This document shows positions 29,419 through 38,732 of a stretch of 64,000 bases of DNA, one piece after another (position 1 is the stretch's first letter; the number at the start of each line of letters is the position of its first letter). Source of the stretch: Oscillospiraceae bacterium (GTDB taxonomy: Bacteria; Bacillota; Clostridia; Oscillospirales; Acutalibacteraceae); contig SVPW01000003.1 of the NCBI GenBank assembly GCA_015065645.1, positions 1 to 64,000 of the forward strand. The letters run 5' to 3'. Made by a program: the position numbers and the translations under genes. Below the pieces are notes generated by a model. That model did not search any database and was not told the DNA's origin. It saw only the letters and a list, made by a program, of their open reading frames with translations.

Positions 29419-30203
29419 TGGATTATCCCGAAATCTTAAGGTTAAAGGAAAATCTGATATTTGATTCACATGCACACCTTGACAGTAAACGATTTGACGA
29501 TTTTCGTGAAGAACTGATTGAAAATATGTTTCAAAACGGTGTTGGCGGAATAGTTACCTGCGGTTGCGATGTTGAATCCTCAAAAAAAGCATTATCTATT
29601 GCCGAAAATCACGAATTTATCTATGCGGCAGTGGGTTATCACCCCTGTGATGTTGATGAGGAAGTAAAGCTTGATGTTATTGAGGAGCTGGCGCATAATA
29701 AAAAGTGCGTGGCTATAGGAGAAATAGGTCTTGATTATTATTGGGAAAAGGAAAATGCCGAACAGCAAAAGGTGGTATTTGAAGAATTGCTTTCACTTGC
29801 AAAGAGGCTGGCGCTTCCTGTAATAGTGCATGACCGTGAAGCTCATGCCGATACACTTGAAATTCTTAAAAAGCATAAACCAAAGGGTATTTTGCATTGC
29901 TATTCGGGCAGTGTGGAAATGGCTGAGGAAATAATAAAGCTTGGAATGTATATCGGTGTGGGCGGTGTTATAACCTTTAAAAATGCACGCAAATTACCTG
30001 ATGTTGTTCGTGCTATACCTGATGATAAGCTTCTTTTGGAAACCGATTGTCCGTATCTTGCTCCTGAACCGTTTAGGGGGAAATTGTGCCATTCGGGAAT
30101 GATTACTCTAACGGCAGAGAAAATAGCCGAAATACGCAATACTTCTCGTGATGAAATTTTAAAAATTTCCTTTGAAAACGCAAAAAAAATATTTGGTATT
30201 TAG
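29418..30203 (+). CDS. tatD: TatD family hydrolase
   Basis: FDSHAHLD, AIGEIGLDYYW, LLETDCPYLAPEPFRG. Confidence 0.95.
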   Translation: MDYPEILRLKENLIFDSHAHLDSKRFDDFREELIENMFQNGVGGIVTCGCDVESSKKALSIAENHEFIYAAVGYHPCDVDEEVKLDVIEELAHNKKCVAIGEIGLDYYWEKENAEQQKVVFEELLSLAKRLALPVIVHDREAHADTLEILKKHKPKGILHCYSGSVEMAEEIIKLGMYIGVGGVITFKNARKLPDVVRAIPDDKLLLETDCPYLAPEPFRGKLCHSGMITLTAEKIAEIRNTSRDEILKISFENAKKIFGI

Positions 30204-30255
30204 TATATTCGCCCCGCATTTACAGACACTAAGTTTGGAAAGCGGGGTGATTTTT

Positions 30256-30384
30256 GTGTTCGAAAATCAGCAGAATAACCAGAATAATCAGAACAAAAAC
30301 AATCAGAATAAAAATCAGCAGAATAATCAGAACAAGAATAACCAGAATAATCAGAATAATCAGAATAAGAATAATCAGAAGTAA
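30256..30384 (+). CDS. 42-aa Asn/Gln/Lys-only low-complexity peptide (MFENQQNNQNNQNKNNQNKNQQNNQNKNNQNNQNNQNKNNQK)
   Basis: GTG start after gcgggg SD-like sequence; ends TAA; intrinsic terminator follows. Confidence 0.6.
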   Translation: MFENQQNNQNNQNKNNQNKNQQNNQNKNNQNNQNNQNKNNQK

Positions 30385-30404
30385 TTAATATTATTGATTG
30401 TAAA

Positions 30405-30443
30405 AGCACGGCAAGCGGTAATACCGATTGCCGTGCTGTTTTT
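30405..30443. terminator. Bidirectional intrinsic terminator
   Basis: AGCACGGCAAGCGGTAATACCGATTGCCGTGCT stem then TTTTT. Confidence 0.85.
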
Positions 30444-31518
30444 AATTAAAAAGTTCCTTTGAAAGAGCCGCCGCATAAAGGGAAACGGCTTCAAAATCCA
30501 TTGCATCAATATAATATTTTTCCAATTTATCGTGAGTCAACTTTGCAAGAGAAAGCGTTTCGCAAGCGGCACCTATTAATTCACGGGCAATTTTTTTCCT
30601 TAAATTAAGGCGCTGGCGCATACCGTTAAGCGCTTTTATATCCATAAATCGACGGGCGTGTATGCGCCGTTCGTTACTTTCAAGGCTAAATACCGAATTT
30701 TCGGTTATAAAGGCAAGCGAAAGTGAGGGAATAAGGATGTGGTCGATAAGCTTTTCCGGTAAAAATGCGTTTCTTACGGTGATTATATCAAATCCGCTGT
30801 TTAAGGCGTAATCCCTTATGGTTTTCATAAATATGTTTGAAACATTTCCGTATGGGTCGGAAATAATTATACGGTTAAGGTAGAAGTTTTTTATTGTATC
30901 GGCATAGGTTACTATTCCAAGCGGTGTGATACCCTGCAAAAAGCGTGTGGTTTCACTGCCGTTAATAAGCCGTTTTGGTATGTGTTTTTTTGCAAGCTTT
31001 AGTGCCGCTGCTTTGGCACGGGGCTCATCTGTGATTGCGTGTGTTGCAGAAAGCATACCGTTTAATAATTGACCGCAACCTAAAAGATATCCTGAACAGG
31101 TTTTGTGAAGAAGCCTGTTTTTTGCTGTGGCTGCGGCAATTTCTTTTCGTTTGAGATAAAGCTTTTCGCTATTCCAAAAATCGCCTAAATTTATTATTTG
31201 CTCCTTGGCACCGGGAAGCTTTGGTTCAACTGTATGCGGTGCGGTGGCATCTAAAATTACGATTTTGCTTTTTTCAAAAATTATTCCGTCAAGTGAATAT
31301 GGGTCAGAACTGCAAGGGCAGAGTATCGGCTCCTCACCACGCTCTATTGCATAGTTTGCAAGATATTTCATAAGTGAGGATTTTCCCGTTCCGGGACCGC
31401 CCTTTATAAGATATGCTCTGTAATCATCAGGCTTAAAGCTATCCTCAAAATATGAAATAAATCCCGTACAGGAATTAGCACCCAAAAAGAATTTTTGCAT
31501 CATTTTTTCCATAAACAA
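30442..31518 (-). CDS. P-loop ATPase of unknown function
   Basis: Walker A GGPGTGKSS; uniformly conserved-looking 358-aa protein. Confidence 0.75.
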   Translation of the reverse strand: MFMEKMMQKFFLGANSCTGFISYFEDSFKPDDYRAYLIKGGPGTGKSSLMKYLANYAIERGEEPILCPCSSDPYSLDGIIFEKSKIVILDATAPHTVEPKLPGAKEQIINLGDFWNSEKLYLKRKEIAAATAKNRLLHKTCSGYLLGCGQLLNGMLSATHAITDEPRAKAAALKLAKKHIPKRLINGSETTRFLQGITPLGIVTYADTIKNFYLNRIIISDPYGNVSNIFMKTIRDYALNSGFDIITVRNAFLPEKLIDHILIPSLSLAFITENSVFSLESNERRIHARRFMDIKALNGMRQRLNLRKKIARELIGAACETLSLAKLTHDKLEKYYIDAMDFEAVSLYAAALSKELFN

Positions 31519-31572
31519 ACCCCCGAATTTAAAAAATAGGCTCTGTTTTAGTTTATTCTTTATATTTCACTT

Positions 31573-31601
31573 TTGACACAGCGCATTATTTGTGGTAAAA
31601 T
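31573..31601 (+). promoter_or_regulatory. Promoter of rnpB
   Basis: TTGACA - 17 bp - TAAAAT immediately upstream of the RNase P RNA. Confidence 0.7.
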
Positions 31602-31610
31602 ATAAATGTA

Positions 31611-31973
31611 AGTCGGCCGTGCGGTCGCGGAAGCTTTAGCTTCTGAGGAAAGTCCGAGCCCCATAGGGCAGAATAACGGCTAACAGCCGCCGAGGGTGAC
31701 CTTAGGGATAGTGCAACAGAGATATACCGCCGAATGAGCCGGTATTTTACCGGAATGTGTTTTTACACTGCCCCATTCGGTAAGGGTGGAAAGGCGAGGT
31801 AAGAGCTCACCGGCTGCGTGGGAACACAGCAGTCCTGTAAACCCTATTCGGAGCAACGCTGACTACGGCTATACACCTGCCCGGTGTGCCGTGAAAAGCG
31901 GCTTGAGCTGTGGGGCAACCCACAGTCGAGATAGATGACCGTGCAAGACAGAACTCGGCTTATAGGCCGACTT
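31611..31973 (+). ncRNA. rnpB: RNase P RNA (bacterial)
   Basis: GAGGAAAGTCCGAGCCCCATAGGGC, ACAGAGATATACCGCC, GGTAAGGGTGGAAAGGCGAGGTAAGAGCTCACC, closing pair agtcggcc...ggccgact. Confidence 0.96.
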
Positions 31974-32051
31974 ACTTAAAATTAAATCTGCAATCCGATT
32001 TGCCAAAGGGAATACACCTGAGAGAATGATATTGAATTGTAGTGTGGTAAA

Positions 32052-32086
32052 AAATCATCCGCCAATAAAAAGGCGGATGATTTTTT
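32052..32086 (+). terminator. Intrinsic terminator
   Basis: AAATCATCCGCC-AATAAAAA-GGCGGATGATTTTTT. Confidence 0.85.
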
Positions 32087-32288
32087 GTGTATTTCGGCAA
32101 ATTTTAAGGCAATTTTTTTACTATGAAAAGCCCTATAAAACAGCTTTAAAAAAATATTGTTAAAAATTTAGCGAAATTGTTGAAAAAGGTCTTTTCAAAA
32201 TGAGTTTTTTATGTTATACTATAGCGGTATAGGCATATACCTTTATAAGGTGTGTGATATATTTACTATTCAAGGGAGGATTCTGTTC

Positions 32289-32786
32289 ATGAAAAAGAAA
32301 ATCAGCACACTTCCTTTCAACGGAACGGCCGAGCAGGAAGCACAGCTCAAGCAGGTTATTGATGAAAATAAATCTGATAAGAGCAACCTTATGGTCGTTA
32401 TGCAAAAGGCACAGGATATCTACGGATATCTTCCGATTGAAGTGCAGAACATGATTGCTGAGGGTATGGGCGTACCTATGGAAAAGGTTTACGGCGTTGC
32501 AACCTTCTATGCGCAGTTCTCACTTTCACCGAAAGGAAAGTACAACATCTCGGTATGCTTAGGTACCGCTTGCTACGTTAAGGGCTCAGGTGATATTTTT
32601 GACCGCCTCAGCGAAAGACTTGGAATTGGCGCAGATGAATGCACTGAAGACGGTAAGTTTTCTCTTACTGCTTGCCGTTGCATAGGCGCTTGCGGTCTTG
32701 CTCCGGTTCTCACCGTTAATGACGATGTTTACGGTCGTCTTACAGTTGACGATGTAGACGATATTTTGGCAAAATACGCCGATTAA
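32289..32786 (+). CDS. hydC: NuoE-like [2Fe-2S] subunit of bifurcating hydrogenase (HydC-like)
   Basis: GVATFYAQFSLSPKGKYNISVCLGTACYVKG, CRCIGACGLAPV; AGGGAGGA SD and ATG 32289. Confidence 0.9.
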   Translation: MKKKISTLPFNGTAEQEAQLKQVIDENKSDKSNLMVVMQKAQDIYGYLPIEVQNMIAEGMGVPMEKVYGVATFYAQFSLSPKGKYNISVCLGTACYVKGSGDIFDRLSERLGIGADECTEDGKFSLTACRCIGACGLAPVLTVNDDVYGRLTVDDVDDILAKYAD

Positions 32787-32797
32787 AGGAATAATTT

Positions 32798-33154
32798 ATG
32801 AAAATCAGTACGATGAAAGAGCTTTTGGGTGCAAAGGTTTATTGTTGTGAGGAATCGCTTGGCCGTCATGTTTATTCTGCCTGCGGAAGTGATATGATGA
32901 GCGATGTCTTGGCTTATGTTAAAGATCAGGCGGTACTTCTTACGGGTCTTGTAAACCCACAGGTTATACGCACAGCCGAGATGATGGATATGATATGCAT
33001 CATCTTTGTCCGTGAAAAAATGCCCACTCCTGAAATGATTGAGTTGGCACGGGAAAGCGGAATTGTTATGATGACTACGGATAAGCGTATGTATGATGCT
33101 TGCGGTATTCTTTATACCAATGGCCTCGTAGGAAAGCCGGTTCGCCATGTCTGA
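32798..33154 (+). CDS. DRTGG-domain protein
   Basis: MKELLGAKVYCCEESLGRHVYSACGSDMMSDVLAY; similar in type to the 34852 ORF. Confidence 0.65.
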   Translation: MKISTMKELLGAKVYCCEESLGRHVYSACGSDMMSDVLAYVKDQAVLLTGLVNPQVIRTAEMMDMICIIFVREKMPTPEMIELARESGIVMMTTDKRMYDACGILYTNGLVGKPVRHV

Positions 33155-33569
33155 GGCACTTAATTTCCACTTTGATGTGGATGGGGAAAACTTCACCTCT
33201 GCCGGGCAGGCTTCGGTACAGGTAAAGAAAAATCTTCGTCAGCTTGGGTTATCTCCTGAAATTATTCGCAGGGTATCCATTGCAATGTATGAGGGTGAAA
33301 TTAATATGGTAATACACGCAGGCGGCGGCGAAGCCGATGTTGATGTGTATGAGGACCGTATTGAAATTATCCTTACCGACCATGGACCCGGAATAAAAAA
33401 TATTGAACAGGCAATGCAGGAGGGCTTTTCCACAGCTCCCGATGCTATTCGTTCATTAGGTTTCGGTGCAGGTATGGGACTTCCGAATATGAAGCGTTAT
33501 ACCGATAAAATGGAGATTGATACCGTTGTTGGAGAAGGCACTACCATTAGGATGTGTGTTAATCTTTAA
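33147..33569 (+). CDS. Anti-sigma-factor/serine-kinase-like HATPase
   Basis: AMYEGEINMVIHAGGG, DHGPGI, GFGAGMGLPNMKRYTDKMEI. Confidence 0.8.
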   Translation: MSEALNFHFDVDGENFTSAGQASVQVKKNLRQLGLSPEIIRRVSIAMYEGEINMVIHAGGGEADVDVYEDRIEIILTDHGPGIKNIEQAMQEGFSTAPDAIRSLGFGAGMGLPNMKRYTDKMEIDTVVGEGTTIRMCVNL

Positions 33570-33590
33570 AAATGAAAAGGTGGGGAGTAT

Positions 33591-34862
33591 ATGAATACTT
33601 ATGTTCATTCGGTTAGATTAGACCGTAATAAGTGTACCGGTTGTACAACCTGCCTGCGTCATTGTCCTACTGAGGCAATACGCATAAAAGATCATCATGC
33701 CGTAATTGACCAAACCCGCTGTATTGACTGCGGTGAATGTATAAGGGTATGTCCTCATAAGGCTAAACGTGCGGTTTGCAGTAAGCTTGAATCTATGAAG
33801 CGTTTTAAGTGGAAGATAGCTCTGCCTGCCCCCACGCTTTACGGTCAGTTTGATAACTTGGATGATGTGGATTATGTTTTGGAGGGTCTTTTAAAAATCG
33901 GGTTTGACGATGTTTATGAGGTTTCCAAAGCGGCGGAGCTTGTTTCCGCATACACAAGGCTTTATCTCAAAACTGATGGAATTAAAAAGCCGGTAATAAG
34001 CTCGGCTTGTCCTGTTGTTGTAAGGCTTATTGCTCTGCGTTTCCCATCTTTAAACGATCATATTTTGCATATGCTTCCTCCAATGGAGGTTGCGGCAAAA
34101 TTTGCCCGTGAAAAGGCAAAGCGTGAGCATCCGGAGTTATCTGATGAGGATATAGGCATATGCTTTATTTCCCCGTGTCCCGCAAAGGTCAGTTATGTAA
34201 AAAACGGCTTTGCTGATTACAAAAGTCAGGTTGATGAGGTTGTTTCTATCAGTGATATATATTTTATGCTGATAAGTGAAATGCATCAGGATGATCAAAT
34301 CAGGCCGATGTCTCAATCGGGAATGATAGGTATCGGCTGGGCAAGCTCAGGAGGAGAAGCCACCGCAATTTTCAATGAGGATTATCTTGCGGCGGATGGT
34401 ATTGAGAATATTATTCATGTTCTTGACCAGATAGAAAACGGTAATATACCGCCTCTTGAATTCATCGAACTGAATGCCTGCCCCGGCGGTTGTGTCGGCG
34501 GAGTAATGGCAATGCAGAACCCCTTTATTGCAAAGGCTCGTCTGCAAAGTTTAAGAAGGTATCTTCCGGTATCACAGAATTTCCTGTCGCCGGAGGAGGA
34601 AAAATACATTCCCGAATCTTATATTTTTAATAACCTTCCGGTTTATAATCCAATAAATCGGTTGGGAAACAATATGGCTGAATCAATGCGTATGATGGCA
34701 GATATTCAGAAATTGCGTTCGTTGCTTCCCGGTATAGACTGTGGCTCTTGCGGTGCACCTACATGCCGTGCATTTGCGGAGGATGTTGTTAAAGGGAATG
34801 CCGATCCAAAAGACTGTTTAATAGTTGATCTTTACCGAAAGGATACGAAAAATGACGGTTAA
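33591..34862 (+). CDS. Ferredoxin/[FeFe]-hydrogenase-like protein, putative sensory (group C/D-like)
   Basis: Two 4Fe-4S motifs, SSACPVVVRL, SPCPAK, NACPGGCVGG, C-terminal CGSCGAPTCRAFAEDVVKG. Confidence 0.8.
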   Translation: MNTYVHSVRLDRNKCTGCTTCLRHCPTEAIRIKDHHAVIDQTRCIDCGECIRVCPHKAKRAVCSKLESMKRFKWKIALPAPTLYGQFDNLDDVDYVLEGLLKIGFDDVYEVSKAAELVSAYTRLYLKTDGIKKPVISSACPVVVRLIALRFPSLNDHILHMLPPMEVAAKFAREKAKREHPELSDEDIGICFISPCPAKVSYVKNGFADYKSQVDEVVSISDIYFMLISEMHQDDQIRPMSQSGMIGIGWASSGGEATAIFNEDYLAADGIENIIHVLDQIENGNIPPLEFIELNACPGGCVGGVMAMQNPFIAKARLQSLRRYLPVSQNFLSPEEEKYIPESYIFNNLPVYNPINRLGNNMAESMRMMADIQKLRSLLPGIDCGSCGAPTCRAFAEDVVKGNADPKDCLIVDLYRKDTKNDG

Positions 34863-35181
34863 TGATCTTATAAAAACAGAACAATTCGTTGAGGTTTCGT
34901 TACCTGACGGCGAAAGGGAAATAAACGGTGTTTATATCGGTGATCTTTTAAGCTGGGTAATGGGAAATGCTCAGGCTGATAACGCTTGGATCACTATTAT
35001 GTCAAACATAAATGTGGTTGCTGTGGCATCGCTTATTGATGTTTCCTGCGTAATATTGGCTGAGGGTGTTAGCCTTGACGATGAGGTTAAGGCTGCTGCA
35101 CAAAATAAGGGAATAAATGTGGTTTCAACCACCGCTTCCGCTTATGAAACTGCAGTAATGCTTTCAAAAATTTTGTTATGA
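34852..35181 (+). CDS. DRTGG-domain protein
   Basis: MTVNDLIKTEQFVEVSLPDGEREINGVYIGDLLSWVMGNA; HprK N-domain-like. Confidence 0.7.
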   Translation: MTVNDLIKTEQFVEVSLPDGEREINGVYIGDLLSWVMGNAQADNAWITIMSNINVVAVASLIDVSCVILAEGVSLDDEVKAAAQNKGINVVSTTASAYETAVMLSKILL

Positions 35182-35912
35182 GTCGTTATTATTACGATTT
35201 TCATATTCATTCCTGCCTTTCTCCTTGTGCCGATGATGATAATACACCGAATAATCTTGCCGGTATGGCAACGCTTAACGGTATTGGAATTATGGCACTT
35301 ACCGATCATAACAGTGCAAAAAATTGTCCTGCTTTTTTTGAAGCGGCACGCCGTTACGGTATTATACCCATAGCCGGTATGGAGCTTACAACGGCTGAGG
35401 ATATTCATATTGTTTGTTTGTTTGAACAGCTTGATGATGCGCTTCGTTTTGATAGCTTTGTGGAAAAACGGCGTCCTGCTTTCAAAAACCGTGTGGATAT
35501 ATACGGCGAACAGATGATTATGGATGGTGAGGATAATGTGATAGCACGGGAAGAAAACTTTCTCCCCATTGCTACCGATATTTCTCTTGATGAAGCGGCA
35601 AAGCTTGTTAAGGAATATAACGGAATTTGCTATCCGGCACATATTGACCGTCAGGCAAACGGAATTATTGCAACACTTGGTACCTTCCCCGATTATCCTG
35701 AATTTACCTGTGTTGAATTTCATGATGCGTCAAAAAGGGATGAATATACAGAAAAATACGGCCTGCAGAAAAAAAGAATACTTGTCAGCTCGGATACTCA
35801 TTATTTAACCGATCTTCGTGAAGAAAACGATTATTTGGAAATTGATGATGAACCGTACAGCAGTGCGCTTGTGAGGCGTAATCTATTCAAAATTTTACGG
35901 GGTGAAGAATGA
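35178..35912 (+). CDS. PHP-domain metal-dependent phosphoesterase
   Basis: YYDFHIHSCLSPCADDDNTPNN, LTDHNSAKNCPAF, GMELTT. Confidence 0.88.
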   Translation: MSRYYYDFHIHSCLSPCADDDNTPNNLAGMATLNGIGIMALTDHNSAKNCPAFFEAARRYGIIPIAGMELTTAEDIHIVCLFEQLDDALRFDSFVEKRRPAFKNRVDIYGEQMIMDGEDNVIAREENFLPIATDISLDEAAKLVKEYNGICYPAHIDRQANGIIATLGTFPDYPEFTCVEFHDASKRDEYTEKYGLQKKRILVSSDTHYLTDLREENDYLEIDDEPYSSALVRRNLFKILRGEE

Positions 35913-36460
35913 AAGAGTTATCGCTTAATATTCTTGATGTTACCGAAAACTCGGTTAAAGCGGGGGCAACCCTGACACAAATCATCATCACCGAAAAGAG
36001 CCGTAAAATGACGATAGTTATAAAGGATAACGGCTGCGGAATGAACGCAGAAATATTAAAGGGTGTTACAGACCCGTTTTACACTACACGCACCACCCGA
36101 AAGGTTGGAATGGGCTTGCCTCTTTTAAAAATGGCGGCTGAAATGAGTGGCGGTAAAATGACTGTGGCATCAATAAGCGTTGATGACGATAAACAAAACC
36201 ACGGAACAACCGTTACGGCTGAATTTGATATGGATAATATTGATTTTACGCCACTTGGTGATATTATCGCCACTATAACAACACTTATACAAGGTCATCC
36301 AGATACTGATTTTGAGTTTTGTCATGAAACCGAAAAAGGTATTGTGAAGTTGGAAACTCTTATGCTGCGGGAGCTTCTTGAGGATGTTCCGTTAAGCAGC
36401 TATGAGGTTATAAAGTGGATCGAAGAATATTTGCGTGAGCAGTATGAAAGCTTAGGCTGA
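35909..36460 (+). CDS. HATPase-domain protein
   Basis: NSVKAGATLTQI, DNGCGMNAEIL, GMGLPLLKMAAEMSGGKM. Confidence 0.85.
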   Translation: MKELSLNILDVTENSVKAGATLTQIIITEKSRKMTIVIKDNGCGMNAEILKGVTDPFYTTRTTRKVGMGLPLLKMAAEMSGGKMTVASISVDDDKQNHGTTVTAEFDMDNIDFTPLGDIIATITTLIQGHPDTDFEFCHETEKGIVKLETLMLRELLEDVPLSSYEVIKWIEEYLREQYESLG

Positions 36461-36507
36461 GCTTCGGTTTCACTCATATTTAGTAAACTCAGGAAAGGAA
36501 GATATAT

Positions 36508-36879
36508 ATGAAATCATTAGCTGAACTCCAGGCAATCAAAGACAAAATGAAAAGCAAGGTTGTTTTGCGTGAGGGTGCAGAAGCTATCCGTGTAGTTGTA
36601 GGTATGGCAACTTGCGGTATTTCTGCAGGTGCTCGTCCTGTACTCGCTGCTTTTGTAGAGGGCGTTAACGAAGCAGGTCTTGCTGAAAAGGTAACCGTTT
36701 CTCAAACCGGTTGCGTTGGTATGTGCCAGTATGAACCTATTGTTGAGGTTTATGAGGCAGGCAAGGAAAAGGTAACTTATGTTGAAATGACTGCCGATAA
36801 GGCAAAGAAGGTCATTGAAGAGCATCTCAAGGGCGGAAAGGTAGTTACAGAGTACACTATCGCCGCTTCTAAGGCATAA
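36508..36879 (+). CDS. Thioredoxin-like [2Fe-2S] ferredoxin-domain protein
   Basis: GMATCGISAGARPVL, QTGCVGMCQYEPIVEVY. Confidence 0.85.
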   Translation: MKSLAELQAIKDKMKSKVVLREGAEAIRVVVGMATCGISAGARPVLAAFVEGVNEAGLAEKVTVSQTGCVGMCQYEPIVEVYEAGKEKVTYVEMTADKAKKVIEEHLKGGKVVTEYTIAASKA

Positions 36880-36899
36880 ATTTTGGAGGTATATGATTT

Positions 36900-38714
36900 A
36901 TGATTCGTGCACATGTACTTATCTGCGGCGGAACAGGATGTACCTCATCAGGCAGCCTTTCTATTCAGAAGGCTTTTACTGATAACATTGAAAAGAACGG
37001 CCTTACCGATGAAGTAAAGCTTGTTCAGACCGGTTGTTTCGGTCTTTGCGAACTCGGTCCTGTTGTTATCGTTCATCCTGATGGCACATTCTATAGCCGT
37101 GTAACACCTGAAGATGTTGAAGAAATCGTAACTGAGCATCTTCTCAAGGGCCGTGTTGTTGAGCGTTTGGTTTATGCTGACACCGGTGATGAAAAGGTTG
37201 AGGGTAATGTTTCCCTTAACGACACAGTATTCTATAAGACACAGAACCGTGTAGTTCTTCGTAACTGCGGTGTTATCAACCCCGAAGATATTGAAGAATA
37301 CATTGCTATGGACGGTTATGCAGCTCTTGGTAAGGTTCTTACTGAAATGACTCCTGAGGATGTTATTAAGTGCGTATCCGATTCCGGACTTCGTGGCCGT
37401 GGCGGCGGCGGATTCCCCACCGGCTTTAAGTGGTCTCTTTGCGCTCCCAATAAGGCAGACCAGAAGTATGTTGTTTGTAATGCCGACGAAGGTGACCCCG
37501 GTGCATTTATGGACCGTTCACTTCTTGAGGGTGACCCCCACTGTCTCGTTGAGGCTATGGCCATTGCAGGTTATGCTATCGGTGCTACTAAGGGTTATGT
37601 TTATGTTCGTGCTGAGTATCCTATCGCTGTTCAGCGTTTGCAGAAGGCTATCGATCAGGCTCGTGAATACGGTCTTTTAGGTAAGGATATATTTGGTTCC
37701 GGCTTTGATTTTGATCTTGATATCCGTCTCGGTGCAGGCGCATTCGTTTGCGGTGAGGAAACTGCTCTTATGACCTCTATTGAGGGTAACCGTGGTGAAC
37801 CCCGTCCTCGTCCGCCTTATCCGGCAGTTAAGGGTCTTTATAATAAGCCTACTGTTGAAAACAATGTTGAAACCTTTGCAAACATTCCTCAGATCATCCT
37901 TCGTGGTGCTGAATGGTTTGCTTCTATGGGTACTGAAAAGTCCAAGGGTACAAAGGTATTTGCGCTCGGCGGTAAGATTAAGCATACCGGTCTTGTTGAA
38001 ATCCCAATGGGTACAACCCTTCGTCAGATCATTGATGATATCGGTGGCGGTATCCCGAACGGTAAGAAGTTTAAGGCTGCTCAAACAGGTGGTCCTTCCG
38101 GCGGATGTATTCCTGCATCTCTTATTGATACCCCCGTTGATTATGATAACCTCACAGCTATTGGCTGTATGATGGGCTCAGGCGGACTTATCGTTATGGA
38201 CGAAGACAACTGTATGGTTGATATGGCTAAGTTCTTCCTTGAGTTCACCGTTGATGAGTCCTGCGGTAAGTGTACTCCCTGCCGTGTTGGTACTCGCCGT
38301 TTGCTTGAAATGCTTGAGAAGATCACTCAGGGTAAGGGAACACTTGAGGATATTGACCGTCTTGAAGAGCTTTGCTACTACATTAAGCAGAACTCACTTT
38401 GCGGTCTTGGACAGACTGCTCCAAACCCCGTTCTCGCAACCCTTAACTTCTTCCGTGATGAGTATATCGCTCACGTTGTTGATAAGAAGTGTCCCGCAGG
38501 TGTTTGTAAGGATCTGCTTACCTTCACTATTGATAAGGACAAGTGTATCGGCTGTGGCGTTTGTGCAAGAAACTGCCCTGTTAGTGCAATTACAAAGACC
38601 GACTATGTTGCTCCCGGCCACAAATTGGCATCCTATGAAATTGATGCTGATAAGTGCGTTAAGTGCGGCGTATGTATGGGTAATTGTAAGTTTAAGGCAA
38701 TCAGCAAGATTTAA
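36900..38714 (+). CDS. hydB: NuoF-like hydrogenase subunit (HydB-like)
   Basis: SGLRGRGGGGFPTGFKW, NADEGDPGAFMDR, SCGKCTPCRVGT, C-terminal 2x4Fe-4S. Confidence 0.95.
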   Translation: MIRAHVLICGGTGCTSSGSLSIQKAFTDNIEKNGLTDEVKLVQTGCFGLCELGPVVIVHPDGTFYSRVTPEDVEEIVTEHLLKGRVVERLVYADTGDEKVEGNVSLNDTVFYKTQNRVVLRNCGVINPEDIEEYIAMDGYAALGKVLTEMTPEDVIKCVSDSGLRGRGGGGFPTGFKWSLCAPNKADQKYVVCNADEGDPGAFMDRSLLEGDPHCLVEAMAIAGYAIGATKGYVYVRAEYPIAVQRLQKAIDQAREYGLLGKDIFGSGFDFDLDIRLGAGAFVCGEETALMTSIEGNRGEPRPRPPYPAVKGLYNKPTVENNVETFANIPQIILRGAEWFASMGTEKSKGTKVFALGGKIKHTGLVEIPMGTTLRQIIDDIGGGIPNGKKFKAAQTGGPSGGCIPASLIDTPVDYDNLTAIGCMMGSGGLIVMDEDNCMVDMAKFFLEFTVDESCGKCTPCRVGTRRLLEMLEKITQGKGTLEDIDRLEELCYYIKQNSLCGLGQTAPNPVLATLNFFRDEYIAHVVDKKCPAGVCKDLLTFTIDKDKCIGCGVCARNCPVSAITKTDYVAPGHKLASYEIDADKCVKCGVCMGNCKFKAISKI

Positions 38715-38732
38715 GGAAGGAGCCGTATATCA

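Noticed and set aside
30200-30409. Minus-strand ORF rich in Ser/Asp/Tyr (SDYSDYSGYS...)
   Set aside because: It is the antisense of the AAT/CAG-rich N/Q peptide gene; repetitive composition is a by-product of the plus-strand codons.
35142-35723. 193-aa minus-strand ORF
   Set aside because: Antisense to the well-supported PHP-domain gene.
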